Shown here piece after piece: positions 40,564 to 50,170 of a stretch of DNA of 64,000 nucleotides. The notes under the pieces were generated by a model. The model was given only the letters and a program-made list of their open reading frames with translations. It did not search any database and was not told the DNA's origin. The position numbers and the translations under genes are program-made. Positions within the stretch are counted from its first letter, which is position 1; every line of letters begins with the position of its first letter. The stretch is from Chloroflexota bacterium (GTDB lineage Bacteria; Chloroflexota; Anaerolineae; Anaerolineales; Villigracilaceae). The stretch is taken from positions 124,001-188,000 of the forward strand of contig JACRBI010000004.1 of assembly GCA_016234495.1 (NCBI GenBank), given 5' to 3'.

Positions 40564-41403
40564 TTAATACATCGTTGATTTTTTAGACGGCCTGCCCGGC
40601 TTCTTCGGCAGCGGTTCCTTTGGCTTATCCTTCGACCACGGCCTTTTTTGAGCGGGTTTCCTGCTAAATTTCGCAACCGCTCCCTGCGATTTCTCTTCGC
40701 CTTTTAGATCGGCGATTTCATCAGCGGTTAAATATCTCCATGCGCGCGGCTTGAGGTTGCCAAGTTTCAACGTACCGATTCTCATGCGGATAATTTTCAC
40801 AACAGGCAGGCCAAGCAATTTTCCCACCTCGCGGATCTGACGTTTCTTGCCTTCCCCCATCACCACGCGGATCCACGCGCCTTTGCCAGAGGATGAAATA
40901 AAAACCACATCGGCAGGCATGGTCTTGTCGCCGTCTTCAAGCACCACGCCTCGACGCCATGCTTCCAATTGTTTTTCATCCGGGCGGCGCGCAACCAACA
41001 CGCGATATTCTTTTTCGTGACCAAAACGCGGGTGAGTTAATTTATTGGTCAACTCACCGTCGTTGGTCATCAAAATCAAGCCTTCAGAATCAAAGTCCAA
41101 CCTGCCGACAGGATACAGATGTCCTTCGACCGGAACCAGGTCACGGACAGTTTCGCGGTCATCCTGTCCCTCTGCCGCAGAAAGCACGTTACGCGGTTTG
41201 TAAAGCGCGATGTATGTCAAAGACTCAGCCTTGGGCAAAGCCTTTCCGTCCATCGTGACCCGGTCAACTGACAGGTCAGCTTTTTGACCGAGTGTGGCAG
41301 TCTGCCCGTTGACGCGCACCCGCCCGGCAATGATAAATTCCTCGCAGGCGCGGCGGGATCCGTACCCGGCTTGAGCCAGTAATTTTTGTAATCTCTCTTG
41401 CAT
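40564..41403 (-). CDS. RluB/RsuA-family rRNA pseudouridine synthase
   Basis: This 279-aa protein has an N-terminal S4 RNA-binding domain (residues about 3-60, LQKLLAQAGYGSRRACEEFI) and a pseudouridine synthase domain with the catalytic Asp motif GRLDFDSEGLILMTNDG. The C-terminus is a basic Lys/Pro-rich tail. It isomerises a uridine in large (RluB) or small (RsuA) subunit rRNA; its link to scpB favours RluB. It starts six bases after the scpB stop. Confidence 0.9.
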   Translation of the reverse strand: MQERLQKLLAQAGYGSRRACEEFIIAGRVRVNGQTATLGQKADLSVDRVTMDGKALPKAESLTYIALYKPRNVLSAAEGQDDRETVRDLVPVEGHLYPVGRLDFDSEGLILMTNDGELTNKLTHPRFGHEKEYRVLVARRPDEKQLEAWRRGVVLEDGDKTMPADVVFISSSGKGAWIRVVMGEGKKRQIREVGKLLGLPVVKIIRMRIGTLKLGNLKPRAWRYLTADEIADLKGEEKSQGAVAKFSRKPAQKRPWSKDKPKEPLPKKPGRPSKKSTMY

Positions 41404-41409
41404 GAAAAG

Positions 41410-41985
41410 CTATCCTTTTAATAAGACATTATGCTCGCCATCGACATCTGCTTCGGCAGGCGCAGCAAGCGGAGGCAGCTCGATAATTGAGTTCAAGCCA
41501 AAGTGCTGCAAAAACTCCGGCGTGGTGGAATATAAAATTGGGCGGCCGGGGCCATCGGTGCGACCAGATTCCTGGACGAGTCCCTTGCTGAGCAGGCTCT
41601 TCATCATGCCATCGCTGTTCACCCCGCGGATCGAATCCACTTGCGGGCGTGTGCATGGCTGTTGATAAGCAATGATCGCCAGAGTTTCCAGCGCGGCACG
41701 GCTGAGGTGAGTTGTCGCCTCGAGGCCGAGGAAAAGCTCAATCAGCGGAGCCAGTTCGGGCGCAGTCGTCAATTGCACGCGGCCTGCATTTCGCTGCAGG
41801 CGCAGGCCACGGGTCAGGAGTGATTCGTCCAGTTCATTAAGTCCGCGCTCCACCACCGAGGCAGTTATGTCCAACGCCGCCGCAAGCTGAGCTACAGGCA
41901 CAGGCTCGGCTGAAACAAATAACATCGCTTCGATTTTTGCCGCGAGTGTCAGTTCTGTGTTTGAAGTTGTTTGAGAGTCGCTCAT
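41410..41985 (-). CDS. scpB: segregation and condensation protein B
   Basis: This 191-aa protein contains two winged-helix units (AKIEAMLFVSAEPVPVAQLAA; LSRAALETLAIIAYQQPCTRPQ with the RGVNSD motif), the hallmark of ScpB. ScpB binds ScpA and Smc to form the condensin complex. scpA is usually directly upstream, but here the neighbour upstream is a divergent lipoprotein gene, so scpA lies elsewhere. The gene is followed by the rluB-like gene, a common pair. Confidence 0.92.
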   Translation of the reverse strand: MSDSQTTSNTELTLAAKIEAMLFVSAEPVPVAQLAAALDITASVVERGLNELDESLLTRGLRLQRNAGRVQLTTAPELAPLIELFLGLEATTHLSRAALETLAIIAYQQPCTRPQVDSIRGVNSDGMMKSLLSKGLVQESGRTDGPGRPILYSTTPEFLQHFGLNSIIELPPLAAPAEADVDGEHNVLLKG

Positions 41986-41987
41986 GC

Positions 41988-41993
41988 TATAAT
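41988..41993 (+). promoter_or_regulatory. candidate -10 box of the lipoprotein gene
   Basis: TATAAT three bases from the scpB start codon on the other strand and 38 bases before ATG 42032. The leader would be about 32 bases. No convincing -35 is visible. Confidence 0.35.
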
Positions 41994-42031
41994 TGCTCCG
42001 CTTAATAAATTTACTTCCAAAAGATCAAAAT

Positions 42032-42604
42032 ATGAAAACAAAATTTTCTTCCCTGACTTTATTCATCGCAATGCTTGTCCTCGCGTCGCTGGCTTGCAGC
42101 ATCTTTGTCGGCGGACCTGATTATCCCGAACAAACCGTGGCAGTTTCAGAAAACGAAGTGCTGAACATGCGCACTCTCATCGAACAGGCATTCATCGCCG
42201 GCGCAGAGAGCGGCGTGGTTACTTTGCAATTTACCGAAGGTCAGCTCACATCCTACATCGCGCTCAAGATGCAGGAGCAAGCCAATCCGCCTTTTACCGA
42301 GCCGCAAATTCTACTGCGCGACGGCCAGATGAAGTTGTACGCCAAAAAGTCGAGCGGGTTCATTGCCGCGAATATTTTAATCACCATGAACGTCGGCATC
42401 GACGAAACCAGCGGTCTGCCAAAGATCGAAATTGCCGAAGCCGACTTCGGCCCCATCCCGGCGCCAGAAGGTATTAATAACGCCATCAGCGCGATCATTG
42501 ATGAAGCATTCACCGGCTCGCTTGGGCCAGTCGCCACCGGCTTCCGACTCGAATCGATCACAATCGCAGACGGTTTGATGACAATGACAGGTCGGATTAA
42601 ATAG
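42032..42604 (+). CDS. hypothetical secreted lipoprotein
   Basis: This 190-aa protein has a signal peptide ending in the lipobox LASLAC. The mature part is mixed alpha/beta with no motif I recognise. A repeated use of short amphipathic strands (LQFTEGQLTSYIALKM, ANILITMNVGI) suggests a BPI/LolA-like or lipid-binding beta fold, but this is weak. ATG 42032 begins the signal peptide; upstream in-frame codons would put charged residues before it. The next gene also encodes a lipoprotein 19 bases downstream. Confidence 0.75.
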   Translation: MKTKFSSLTLFIAMLVLASLACSIFVGGPDYPEQTVAVSENEVLNMRTLIEQAFIAGAESGVVTLQFTEGQLTSYIALKMQEQANPPFTEPQILLRDGQMKLYAKKSSGFIAANILITMNVGIDETSGLPKIEIAEADFGPIPAPEGINNAISAIIDEAFTGSLGPVATGFRLESITIADGLMTMTGRIK

Positions 42605-42623
42605 CGGCTGGATTATACCCGAC

Positions 42624-44210
42624 ATGTTCCACATCACACCCCGCCCCGGTCTGTTACTTATTCTAATGGCATTCACCTGGCTGACTGTTTCCTGCCGCTC
42701 TCCACAGGTTGGCGATGAAATCACAGTCACGATCGCAGTGGACGGAACATCGCGCGAAGTAAACATCACTGCCGGCAGCACGGTCACGCAAGCATTGCAA
42801 GCCGCTGGCATTGCAGCCGGAAAACTAGACCGCGCCGATCCGCCATTTTATACCGTACTCAGCGAGGGCGATCAAATCATTCTCACGCGGGTGGAGGAGA
42901 TTTTTGACACCGAGCAAGTCGTCATCGCCTACGAACGTCAGATCGTGCGCAACGAAACTCTCCCCGAAGGCCAAACGAGACTGGTGCAAGCCGGCGTGAA
43001 CGGGCTGGAGGAAATAACCTACAGGCGCATCCTCGAGGACAAGGCTGAAATCAGCAAGTCTGCGGTTAAGACAGTGATATTGAAAGAAGCGCTGCCGGAG
43101 ATCGTGATGGTCGGAGCGCAATCCTCGTTTACACCGCTGAACATTCCCGGCATGATCGCCTACCTCGCCGGGGGCAATGCATGGATCATGGAAGGCTCGA
43201 CAGCCAATCGTCGAATCCTCGTCAGCAGCAGCGATCTCGATGGGCGCATCTTTTCACTCTCGCCGGACGGCGAATATTTGATCTTCACCAGAAAATCCAA
43301 AAAACCTGCCAGCGAAGAGATTAACTCGCTCTGGTCAATTCGGACGACAATCCTTGATTCCAAGCCGGTAAACTTACAAGCCAAAAACGTAGTCCATTTC
43401 GCGGCATGGATTCCCGGAACAAGTTCGGTTGCATATTCAACTGTTGAGCCGCGCAGTACGTCGCCCGGCTGGCAGGCAAACAACGACTTGTACCGCGTCA
43501 GCATAGCGGGCGGCGCCCCACGTAAAATTCTGGAGGCGAACAGCGGCGGAGTTTATGGCTGGTGGGGCATGTCGTTTGCTTATTCCGAAAGCGGCCAACT
43601 CGCCTACGCGCGTCCCGATGAAATTGGATTGGTGGATCAGGATGGCGGTTATCTCAAGCCATTGCTGGAGATCACTCCGCTCAACACACACAGCGACTGG
43701 GCGTGGATTCCTCCGCTCACGTGGGGCGCAGACGGAAAGACTCTTTATTTCGTCAGCCATGCGCCGGCACCGGCGCCAATTACCAGCGAGGAGTCTCCAT
43801 TTTTTGACCTCTCAGCCACCTCGTTAAGCAGCGAAGCGACCGTGTCCATTGCCGAATCAACAGGGATGTTTTCCTACACAGCATCTTCACCTGCACAGAT
43901 CATCGGCAAAGAGCGGCCATATCAGGTGGCGTACCTGCAATCCATTTTTGTGGAACAAAGCGAGACGAGCCGCTATCGCTTGATGGTGATGGATCGGGAC
44001 GGCTCGAACCGAATGGCTCTGTTCCCCCCGCCAGACGCAAGCGGAATTGAACCGCAATCTCCGGTTTGGGCGCCTGGCCAACTTGAAGGGCAGGCAGGCG
44101 ATTTTATTGCGGTGATGTATCAGGGCAACCTTTGGCTTGTGGATAGCAGCAGCGGCGGAGCTTATCAAGTAACCGGCGATGGATTAATTAATGCTATTGA
44201 CTGGAAATAA
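42624..44210 (+). CDS. G5-domain lipoprotein with beta-propeller-like C-terminus
   Basis: This 528-aa protein has a lipobox-type signal (LTVSC) and a DUF348-like ubiquitin-fold segment (residues about 30-90, [15 protein letters not shown]). A G5 domain follows (about 95-165, [28 protein letters not shown]). The rest (about 175-528) has TolB/WD40-like blade motifs such as [14 protein letters not shown] and [16 protein letters not shown]5 domains occur in cell-wall-binding and resuscitation-promoting proteins and may bind glycans. It is probably attached to the outer face of the membrane and interacts with the wall. Confidence 0.85.
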   Translation: MFHITPRPGLLLILMAFTWLTVSCRSPQVGDEITVTIAVDGTSREVNITAGSTVTQALQAAGIAAGKLDRADPPFYTVLSEGDQIILTRVEEIFDTEQVVIAYERQIVRNETLPEGQTRLVQAGVNGLEEITYRRILEDKAEISKSAVKTVILKEALPEIVMVGAQSSFTPLNIPGMIAYLAGGNAWIMEGSTANRRILVSSSDLDGRIFSLSPDGEYLIFTRKSKKPASEEINSLWSIRTTILDSKPVNLQAKNVVHFAAWIPGTSSVAYSTVEPRSTSPGWQANNDLYRVSIAGGAPRKILEANSGGVYGWWGMSFAYSESGQLAYARPDEIGLVDQDGGYLKPLLEITPLNTHSDWAWIPPLTWGADGKTLYFVSHAPAPAPITSEESPFFDLSATSLSSEATVSIAESTGMFSYTASSPAQIIGKERPYQVAYLQSIFVEQSETSRYRLMVMDRDGSNRMALFPPPDASGIEPQSPVWAPGQLEGQAGDFIAVMYQGNLWLVDSSSGGAYQVTGDGLINAIDWK

Positions 44211-44230
44211 TTTTTGAAAGAGGATAAACA

Positions 44231-45187
44231 ATGAGGATTTTGATCACAGGCGCGGCCGGGTTTCTCGGCTCACACCTCAGCGACCGTTTGCTTAATGACG
44301 GGCATGAAGTCATCGGGATGGATAATTTCATAACCGGAAGCCCGGATAATATCGCGCATCTTGCAAGCAATGAAAAATTTTCTTTCTTCAAGCGCGATGT
44401 GTCGAATTATATTTTCGTGCCCGGCAAGGTGGATGCAATCCTGCACTTCGCGTCACCTGCCAGCCCAAATCCGCTCTCGAAATCGGGTTACTTTAATCTG
44501 CCGATTCAGACCATGAAGGCCGGCGCGCTCGGAACGCACAACTGTCTCGGGCTTGCGCGGGCACAAAACGCGCGTTTCCTGCTTGCCTCAACCAGTGAAA
44601 TTTATGGGGATCCGCTGGTGCATCCGCAAACGGAGGATTATGCCGGCAACGTGGACCCGGTCGGCACCCGCGCTGTTTATGATGAAGCAAAAAGATTTGC
44701 CGAATCGTTGACGATGGCTTATCACCGCTTTCACAATGTGAACACCAGCATCGTCCGCATCTTCAACACATTCGGTCCGCGCATGGATCTGGAAGACGGC
44801 CGCGCGCTGCCGAATATGCTTAAGCAGGCATTGCTCGGTCAGCCGCTCACGGTCTACGGTGACGGCGCGCAGACCCGCTCATTCTGCTATGTGGATGATC
44901 TTGTGGACGGCATCATAAAACTGTTGTACTCCGACGAGCATTTTCCTGTCAATATTGGGAATCCAATTGAAATGACCATCCTTCAATTTGCAGAGGCGAT
45001 CAACAAGATCACAGGCAACACAGCCGGCATCACGTTTGTGGATGCGCGCAGTGCGCGCGATCCGCAGCGCCGCCAACCGGACATCACCCGCGCGCGCGAT
45101 CTTTTAAAATGGGAGCCAAAGGTAGACCTTGAAGAAGGCATCCGGCGCACGATCCCATTCTTCAAACAAAAGTTGGGAACTGCATGA
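44231..45187 (+). CDS. UDP-glucuronate decarboxylase-like SDR epimerase
   Basis: This 318-aa extended SDR has a nucleotide-binding [10 protein letters not shown], an STSEIYGDP catalytic loop and YDEAK (Tyr150, Lys154). The phrase [22 protein letters not shown] and NTFGPRM strongly resemble UDP-xylose synthase, which converts UDP-glucuronate to UDP-xylose. It starts a run of envelope-sugar genes; its stop overlaps the GtrA gene by four bases. A GAGG site precedes the ATG. Confidence 0.9.
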   Translation: MRILITGAAGFLGSHLSDRLLNDGHEVIGMDNFITGSPDNIAHLASNEKFSFFKRDVSNYIFVPGKVDAILHFASPASPNPLSKSGYFNLPIQTMKAGALGTHNCLGLARAQNARFLLASTSEIYGDPLVHPQTEDYAGNVDPVGTRAVYDEAKRFAESLTMAYHRFHNVNTSIVRIFNTFGPRMDLEDGRALPNMLKQALLGQPLTVYGDGAQTRSFCYVDDLVDGIIKLLYSDEHFPVNIGNPIEMTILQFAEAINKITGNTAGITFVDARSARDPQRRQPDITRARDLLKWEPKVDLEEGIRRTIPFFKQKLGTA

Positions 45188-45657
45188 TCCTGACCAATTC
45201 GAAGGAACGCAACCGCTTTTACAAATTCGCCCTTGTCGGCGCGCTTGGCGCTGCAATCGATTTTGGGGTCATGAACCTGCTTTCACACCTGACGAATATG
45301 TCCCTCGTTTACGCAGGAACAATTTCCTTTACCTGTGCTGTTTTCAGCAACTTCACCTGGAATCGATTCTGGACATACCCAGAATCACGTTCAAGACCGC
45401 TGATTTATCAACTGGGAATGTTCTTTCTTGTAAACACAGCCGGAGTGGCGATCCGCATTCCCACGCTTCATTATGTCGAACCGCCCGTGCTTCATTTTTT
45501 CGAAGGGGTATTTCACGCATCCGCTAAAACAGCCGAGTTCTACGCAAACAACATCACACTCGCGGCGGCAGTTGGAATTGTAATGATTTGGAATTTCTTC
45601 GTAAACAGGTATTGGACTTATAATGACATTGACAATCATGAACAGGTAAGTCAATGA
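45184..45657 (+). CDS. GtrA-like membrane protein
   Basis: This 157-aa protein has four TM segments and begins with the GtrA signature [37 protein letters not shown] and FVNRYWTY are also typical. GtrA proteins are thought to flip or support transfer of polyprenyl-linked sugars for surface glycans. It is tied by overlaps to UXS upstream and to a small hypothetical gene downstream. Confidence 0.9.
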   Translation: MILTNSKERNRFYKFALVGALGAAIDFGVMNLLSHLTNMSLVYAGTISFTCAVFSNFTWNRFWTYPESRSRPLIYQLGMFFLVNTAGVAIRIPTLHYVEPPVLHFFEGVFHASAKTAEFYANNITLAAAVGIVMIWNFFVNRYWTYNDIDNHEQVSQ

Positions 45658-46034
45658 GCAGCAACCAGACCACGATCATCCCCATTTACACGACCAAAGG
45701 CGATGCGGAAGCGTTTTTAGCCTATCCCTACCTATTCAACCGCAGCGGTGACTGGATCGGATTTATCACACCCAAGCGCGAAGTTTACTCGGTGCTGGGG
45801 GACTTCGTTGGAACTCTGACCAACGACCCGCGCATCATCCGCAAACGAGCAACATCCTCGCTCAAGCCGCGCCTCAAGCCGCCTCCACGTCCCCGGAGAA
45901 TTTACCCACCCGCAACGATTCCGCTCCCGCCCATGATGCCTGAGTTAAGCCACTCCGTCATTGACGTCCTGCTCGAAGCCCCCGAGCGTCTGCACACAGT
46001 TGACACGGGCGAAAGCCGCCTGGATTTGGATTAA
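45654..46034 (+). CDS. small hypothetical protein with Pro-rich tail
   Basis: This 126-aa protein has no signal peptide. Residues about 8-65 form a beta-rich unit with paired motifs (LFNRSGDWIGFITP, REVYSVLGDFVGTL), reminiscent of small four-stranded beta-flower-type domains. A Pro/Arg-rich linker follows (PRLKPPPRPRRIYPP), then a short acidic end. The function is unknown. The four-base overlap with the gtrA gene indicates translational coupling. Confidence 0.7.
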   Translation: MSSNQTTIIPIYTTKGDAEAFLAYPYLFNRSGDWIGFITPKREVYSVLGDFVGTLTNDPRIIRKRATSSLKPRLKPPPRPRRIYPPATIPLPPMMPELSHSVIDVLLEAPERLHTVDTGESRLDLD

Positions 46035-46048
46035 ACAAACCTATCAAA

Positions 46049-46522
46049 ATGACCAATACACCCGCATCCAAAACCATCCGCGCCTCGCGCATCAGCATTG
46101 CCCAGTTGATGCAGCCAGAACACGCCAACAATCTCGGCAACGTCCATGGCGGCTGGATCATGAAACTGGTCGATGAAGCAGGCGCGCTCGCCTGTATGCG
46201 CCATGCCCAGAAACGCGTTGTCACCGTAGCCGTTGACTCGCTGGTCTTTCGCGAGCCTATCAAAATCGGCGACCTCATCATCCTCAACGCGGAAGTGACC
46301 TACGCCGGGCGCACATCCATGGAATCTGAGGTACAGGTGATAGCCGAAAATCCCATCACTGGCGAGCGCACACATACAAACACAGCCTATCTGGTGTACG
46401 TCGCGCTCGACGATGCCGGGCGACCATCCTCTGTCCCTGAACTGATCATTGAAACCGACGAGGAAAAAGCACGGGCGGAGCAGGCAAAAAAACGGCAGGC
46501 ATATCGCATTTCAAAAAAATAA
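46049..46522 (+). CDS. hotdog-fold acyl-CoA thioesterase
   Basis: This 157-aa protein matches the YciA/BFIT-type acyl-CoA hydrolases: QLMQPEHANNLGNVHGGWIMKLVDEAGALAC holds the hotdog helix with the conserved N-x-x-G-x-V-H-G-G motif, and VTVAVDSLVFREPIKIGDLI is the following strand region. It hydrolyses acyl-CoA to free acid and CoA. It follows the hypothetical gene by 14 bases; no clear functional link with the glycan genes. Confidence 0.92.
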   Translation: MTNTPASKTIRASRISIAQLMQPEHANNLGNVHGGWIMKLVDEAGALACMRHAQKRVVTVAVDSLVFREPIKIGDLIILNAEVTYAGRTSMESEVQVIAENPITGERTHTNTAYLVYVALDDAGRPSSVPELIIETDEEKARAEQAKKRQAYRISKK

Positions 46523-46573
46523 ATCTGGAAGCAGGCGGCCAGTCCCCGCTTTCCAAATGCAACTTTTTCCACT

Positions 46574-48115
46574 TTGAAAAAAATCCGCGAACACCCAATT
46601 ATCCTGTTGCTGATCATCAACATCTTGGTCGGTTTATGGACGTTTCAAAATTATGGGCTATCCTGGGATGAGCCGCTCTTTTATGATTACGCCAACGCGC
46701 TCGGCTACGCATACTCACCTGCCGAATGGTTCAGCGGGGACTTCAACCTCGAAAACGCATTTGGCTCCAGTGGAACAGACCATGCCAACCGCGGACCCGC
46801 ATACATTTTGCTCGCGCGCCCAGCCGTGTCCCTGATTGAATCTTTCGGTGTAGACAATGCCCCCGCATGGCATCTCGTCAACTTCCTTACATTTCAACTC
46901 GGCGTATATCTGCTCTATCGTCTCGCAAAAAAATGGATGAGCAAGCCCGCCGCAGTTGTATCTGCCGCGCTGTTTGCATGGCAGCCGCTCTTGTGGGGAC
47001 ATTCCTTCATCAACCCGAAGGATCCGCCCTTCCTTGTTTTTTTTCTCGGAGCAGTCTGCTTTGGCTTTGAATTGGTGGAATCAATTGCAGAAAACAAAAA
47101 TAATAAAATATCAAAAACCATCCTGTCTGCCTTCTTTCTTGGGATCGCCACTTCCATCCGCGTGCTGGGACCTTTGGCCGGCGTGTTGGTTGGCTTTTAC
47201 GCGCTCAGTCAAATTAGAAAAGGCACGCTGGTTACTTTCATAAAGCACCTGTTTGCATACGCTCTTCTCACCATCCTGATCGCATTTATTTGCTGGCCAT
47301 ACCTGTGGACAAATCCGATTCAAAAATTTATTGAAGTCTTCGGATTCATGTCTGATAACCCAACGCAATTAAAAGTCCTTTTTCTGGGGAATATCTATCT
47401 TGCCGATGAATTGCCCCGCCGATACCTGCCCGTCTTGCTCGGCTACACATTAACTGAGCCTGTCTGGTTTTTATCCGTCACGGGTTTGTGTCTTGGGTTT
47501 TGGAAATCAAACATCAAACAGCGCTTTGCCCTGGCGCTTGCACTACTTTGGTTTGTGATCCCCGCCATCTACGTTGTCCTCCGCAGCCCGCCGATGTACG
47601 ACGGATTCCGCCACTTTCTCTTTATGCTTCCGCCAATTTTCATTTTTACAGGCGTTGTTTTTGAAAAATTATTTGAGATTCTAAAATCCTGCTGGGTCAC
47701 GATTTCACTTGCAGCCCTCCTTCTCGCGCCCGGCATCCTTGGCGCATTGCAGCTTCACCCCTACGAATACGCCTACTATAATTCATTTACCGGCGGAACA
47801 AGCGGAGCATTCCGCACATACGAGACAGAATTCTGGCTCACCTGCTACCGTGAAGCAGTATTGGAATTCAATCAAAAAGCGCCGCGCGACACCCAGCTTT
47901 TCGTCAGGCGCGAACCATACATTGCTCAATACTACGCGGGCGCAAACATCACGATCCGCGATTACCGAACCGAGTTTGGGAAAATTTCATCCGGCGACTT
48001 CGTCCTCGTCAACACGCGCACAAATGAAGACCTCAAAACATTCCACGACGCGCCTGTATTTTTAACCGTCAAGCGCGGGACTGCGGTCTTCTGTGAGATC
48101 AAGCAAATACCATAG
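46574..48115 (+). CDS. GT39/PMT-like membrane glycosyltransferase
   Basis: This 513-aa protein has about ten to eleven TM segments. An acidic loop after TM1 (SWDEPLFYDYAN) matches the D-E-containing first loop of ArnT/PMT-type GT-C enzymes that use polyprenyl-phosphate sugars. A long C-terminal soluble part follows (from about 415). TTG 46574 is the start; no ATG precedes TM1. Its stop overlaps the next gene's GTG by one base. Acceptors could be surface glycans or proteins. Confidence 0.82.
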   Translation: MKKIREHPIILLLIINILVGLWTFQNYGLSWDEPLFYDYANALGYAYSPAEWFSGDFNLENAFGSSGTDHANRGPAYILLARPAVSLIESFGVDNAPAWHLVNFLTFQLGVYLLYRLAKKWMSKPAAVVSAALFAWQPLLWGHSFINPKDPPFLVFFLGAVCFGFELVESIAENKNNKISKTILSAFFLGIATSIRVLGPLAGVLVGFYALSQIRKGTLVTFIKHLFAYALLTILIAFICWPYLWTNPIQKFIEVFGFMSDNPTQLKVLFLGNIYLADELPRRYLPVLLGYTLTEPVWFLSVTGLCLGFWKSNIKQRFALALALLWFVIPAIYVVLRSPPMYDGFRHFLFMLPPIFIFTGVVFEKLFEILKSCWVTISLAALLLAPGILGALQLHPYEYAYYNSFTGGTSGAFRTYETEFWLTCYREAVLEFNQKAPRDTQLFVRREPYIAQYYAGANITIRDYRTEFGKISSGDFVLVNTRTNEDLKTFHDAPVFLTVKRGTAVFCEIKQIP

Positions 48116-50124
48116 TGAAAAACCTTCGCGCCAAATTCGCCCACCCTGTCTTCCCAATTTTATTCGTCACAATCCTTGGCTACGGATTGCTTCTTCCGTT
48201 TACAGGCTTTTATTGGGATGACTGGCCATTCGCCTGGATCGCAAAATTCCTCGGGCCTGCGGAATTTATCCCTGCCTTTATGCCGTTCCGCCCATTTCTC
48301 GGACCGATTTTCTACGCGACTACGAGCCTGATTCCGCCGATTCCACTGTACTGGCAGATTTTCGCATTAATCATCCGCTTCCTGATCGGACTTTCAGTCT
48401 GGTGGACTTTCAAACAGCTTTGGGCTACCCGTCCGCGCTTCGCGCTAACTCTTGCCCTGCTCCTCACAGTTTTTCCCGGATACAGTCAGCACTGGGTCGC
48501 GTTGACTCACATCAATCAGGAATTAATTCCTTTTCTATTTTATATTTTATCTTTTGGGTTCACCTTCAAAGCATTACGTGCTGAACGCCCCCTGACCTAC
48601 ATAATCATCGCGCTTCTCCTGCAACTATGCGGGGTCTTCCCAACCGAATATTTTTTCGGGCTGGAAGGGCTGCGCTTGCTCCTTCTTTTCTTCAACAGCG
48701 ACGGAGTATTTATCGCACGCATCCGAGGGACAATAAAAATATGGATGCCATATTTCATCATCTGGGCATTGAACGCGCTCTGGCTCGCATATTATTATCG
48801 CTTTGGGCCATACAATTCTTACGAGGTCAACGCTGCAAGAGGATTTTCATTCATCAACATTCTTGTAGAAATTGGCGACACTCTCTGGAAAGTCTGCTTC
48901 TATATTTGGGGGCAAGTGCTTTTCCTTTTATCTGCAAATAGTTTTGCGCCATCATCCATTCTGACAATATGTCTCATCGCTTTAACCTTTGCTCTGCTCG
49001 CCTTTTATATCCCGCTCCTGAAAGGCGAGAACGAATCACGTACTTTTGCCATGTCCCTCATTGCCACCGGGCTGATCGGCATCTTGCTCGGGCGGCTGCC
49101 CTCTCTCGCGGCCGGACTACCTCTCAGGCTCCAAAGCAGCTACGATAGATTCATGATTTCAATGGTATTTGGCGGGAGTCTCTTTATCATTGGATTCGTA
49201 GAACTACTGCTTCGCAGCCCGCGCCACAAAGCGGTTGTATATTCCGTTCTCATCGCTCTGGGCGTGGGGCAGCAATTCTTCAATGCGAACATCTTTCGGC
49301 GAGACTGGGAACAGCAGCAGAATATCTACTGGCAATTATCCTGGCGCATCCCTGCCCTGAAACCAAACACCGTCCTGCTCACACACCAATTGCCAATCGA
49401 CTACGAGACTGATCTTTCGTTCACCGCGCCAATTAATTGGTTGTACGCTGCAGAAATTAATCCCCCAAGCCTGCCCTACGCATTGCTCTACACCGAAAAA
49501 CGGATCAGCGGCGTTACCCTGCCCTCGCTCGCACCCAACACGGACATATCCATTACTTATCGAACAACGAAATTCCAAGGCTCAACATCGCAAGCGGTTG
49601 TGATCTACATGCCTGCAAATGGATGCCTGCGTGTGCTCGACCCTTCACGCGGCGATGCGGAAATTTATGCAAACCTGCCAGCCGTGCTGACGGACGCAAT
49701 CCCCCTTTCTAATCCATCACTCATCATAACCAGCCCTGATGTCGCTGCCTCACCTGCTTTTCATTCAAGCGAGCCGCAGCATACCTGGTGTTACTACTAT
49801 ACAAAAGCGGAACTCGCGCATCAAATCGGCGACATGGAAAAAGTGATGGCACTCGAATCAGAGGCGGTCAACCAGGGTTACGCCCCCAAAGACTTTAATG
49901 AATGGCTGATCTTCATCGAGGCGCGCGCGCTGACAGGCGACATGCAAACCGCGCAAAAATTATCACAACAAATATTGAAGGATGATCCGAAAATGCGCCG
50001 GGGCGTTTGCTCAGTCTGGAAGCGGATGCAGGCAAAGGGCGCTGCCCTGAACGTGTCGAATGGACAGGCAGGAAGCGCGGATAAAATCACCGAAATCTTA
50101 TCCGCGTTGAATTGCCCGCAGTGA
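48115..50124 (+). CDS. large multi-TM protein, probable GT-C-like envelope protein
   Basis: This 669-aa protein has about eleven TM segments in the first 400 residues, with a first extracytoplasmic loop FYWDDWPFAWIAK holding a D-D pair like those of GT-C transferases. A soluble C-terminal part follows (about 420-669) containing TPR-like helices (YYYTKAELAHQIGDMEKVM; ALTGDMQTAQKLSQQIL). No closer family recognised. GTG start overlaps the previous stop by one base, so it is expressed with the GT39-like gene and may act with it. Confidence 0.75.
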   Translation: MKNLRAKFAHPVFPILFVTILGYGLLLPFTGFYWDDWPFAWIAKFLGPAEFIPAFMPFRPFLGPIFYATTSLIPPIPLYWQIFALIIRFLIGLSVWWTFKQLWATRPRFALTLALLLTVFPGYSQHWVALTHINQELIPFLFYILSFGFTFKALRAERPLTYIIIALLLQLCGVFPTEYFFGLEGLRLLLLFFNSDGVFIARIRGTIKIWMPYFIIWALNALWLAYYYRFGPYNSYEVNAARGFSFINILVEIGDTLWKVCFYIWGQVLFLLSANSFAPSSILTICLIALTFALLAFYIPLLKGENESRTFAMSLIATGLIGILLGRLPSLAAGLPLRLQSSYDRFMISMVFGGSLFIIGFVELLLRSPRHKAVVYSVLIALGVGQQFFNANIFRRDWEQQQNIYWQLSWRIPALKPNTVLLTHQLPIDYETDLSFTAPINWLYAAEINPPSLPYALLYTEKRISGVTLPSLAPNTDISITYRTTKFQGSTSQAVVIYMPANGCLRVLDPSRGDAEIYANLPAVLTDAIPLSNPSLIITSPDVAASPAFHSSEPQHTWCYYYTKAELAHQIGDMEKVMALESEAVNQGYAPKDFNEWLIFIEARALTGDMQTAQKLSQQILKDDPKMRRGVCSVWKRMQAKGAALNVSNGQAGSADKITEILSALNCPQ

Positions 50125-50155
50125 TCCGCGTCATAATTTGATTAATTCCCCATGC

Positions 50156-50161
50156 TATAAT
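50156..50161 (+). promoter_or_regulatory. candidate -10 box, possibly leaderless
   Basis: TATAAT ends nine bases before ATG 50171 of the deacetylase gene. The expected leader is about 2-4 bases and no ribosome binding site is seen. Confidence 0.45.
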
Positions 50162-50170
50162 CTGCCGACT

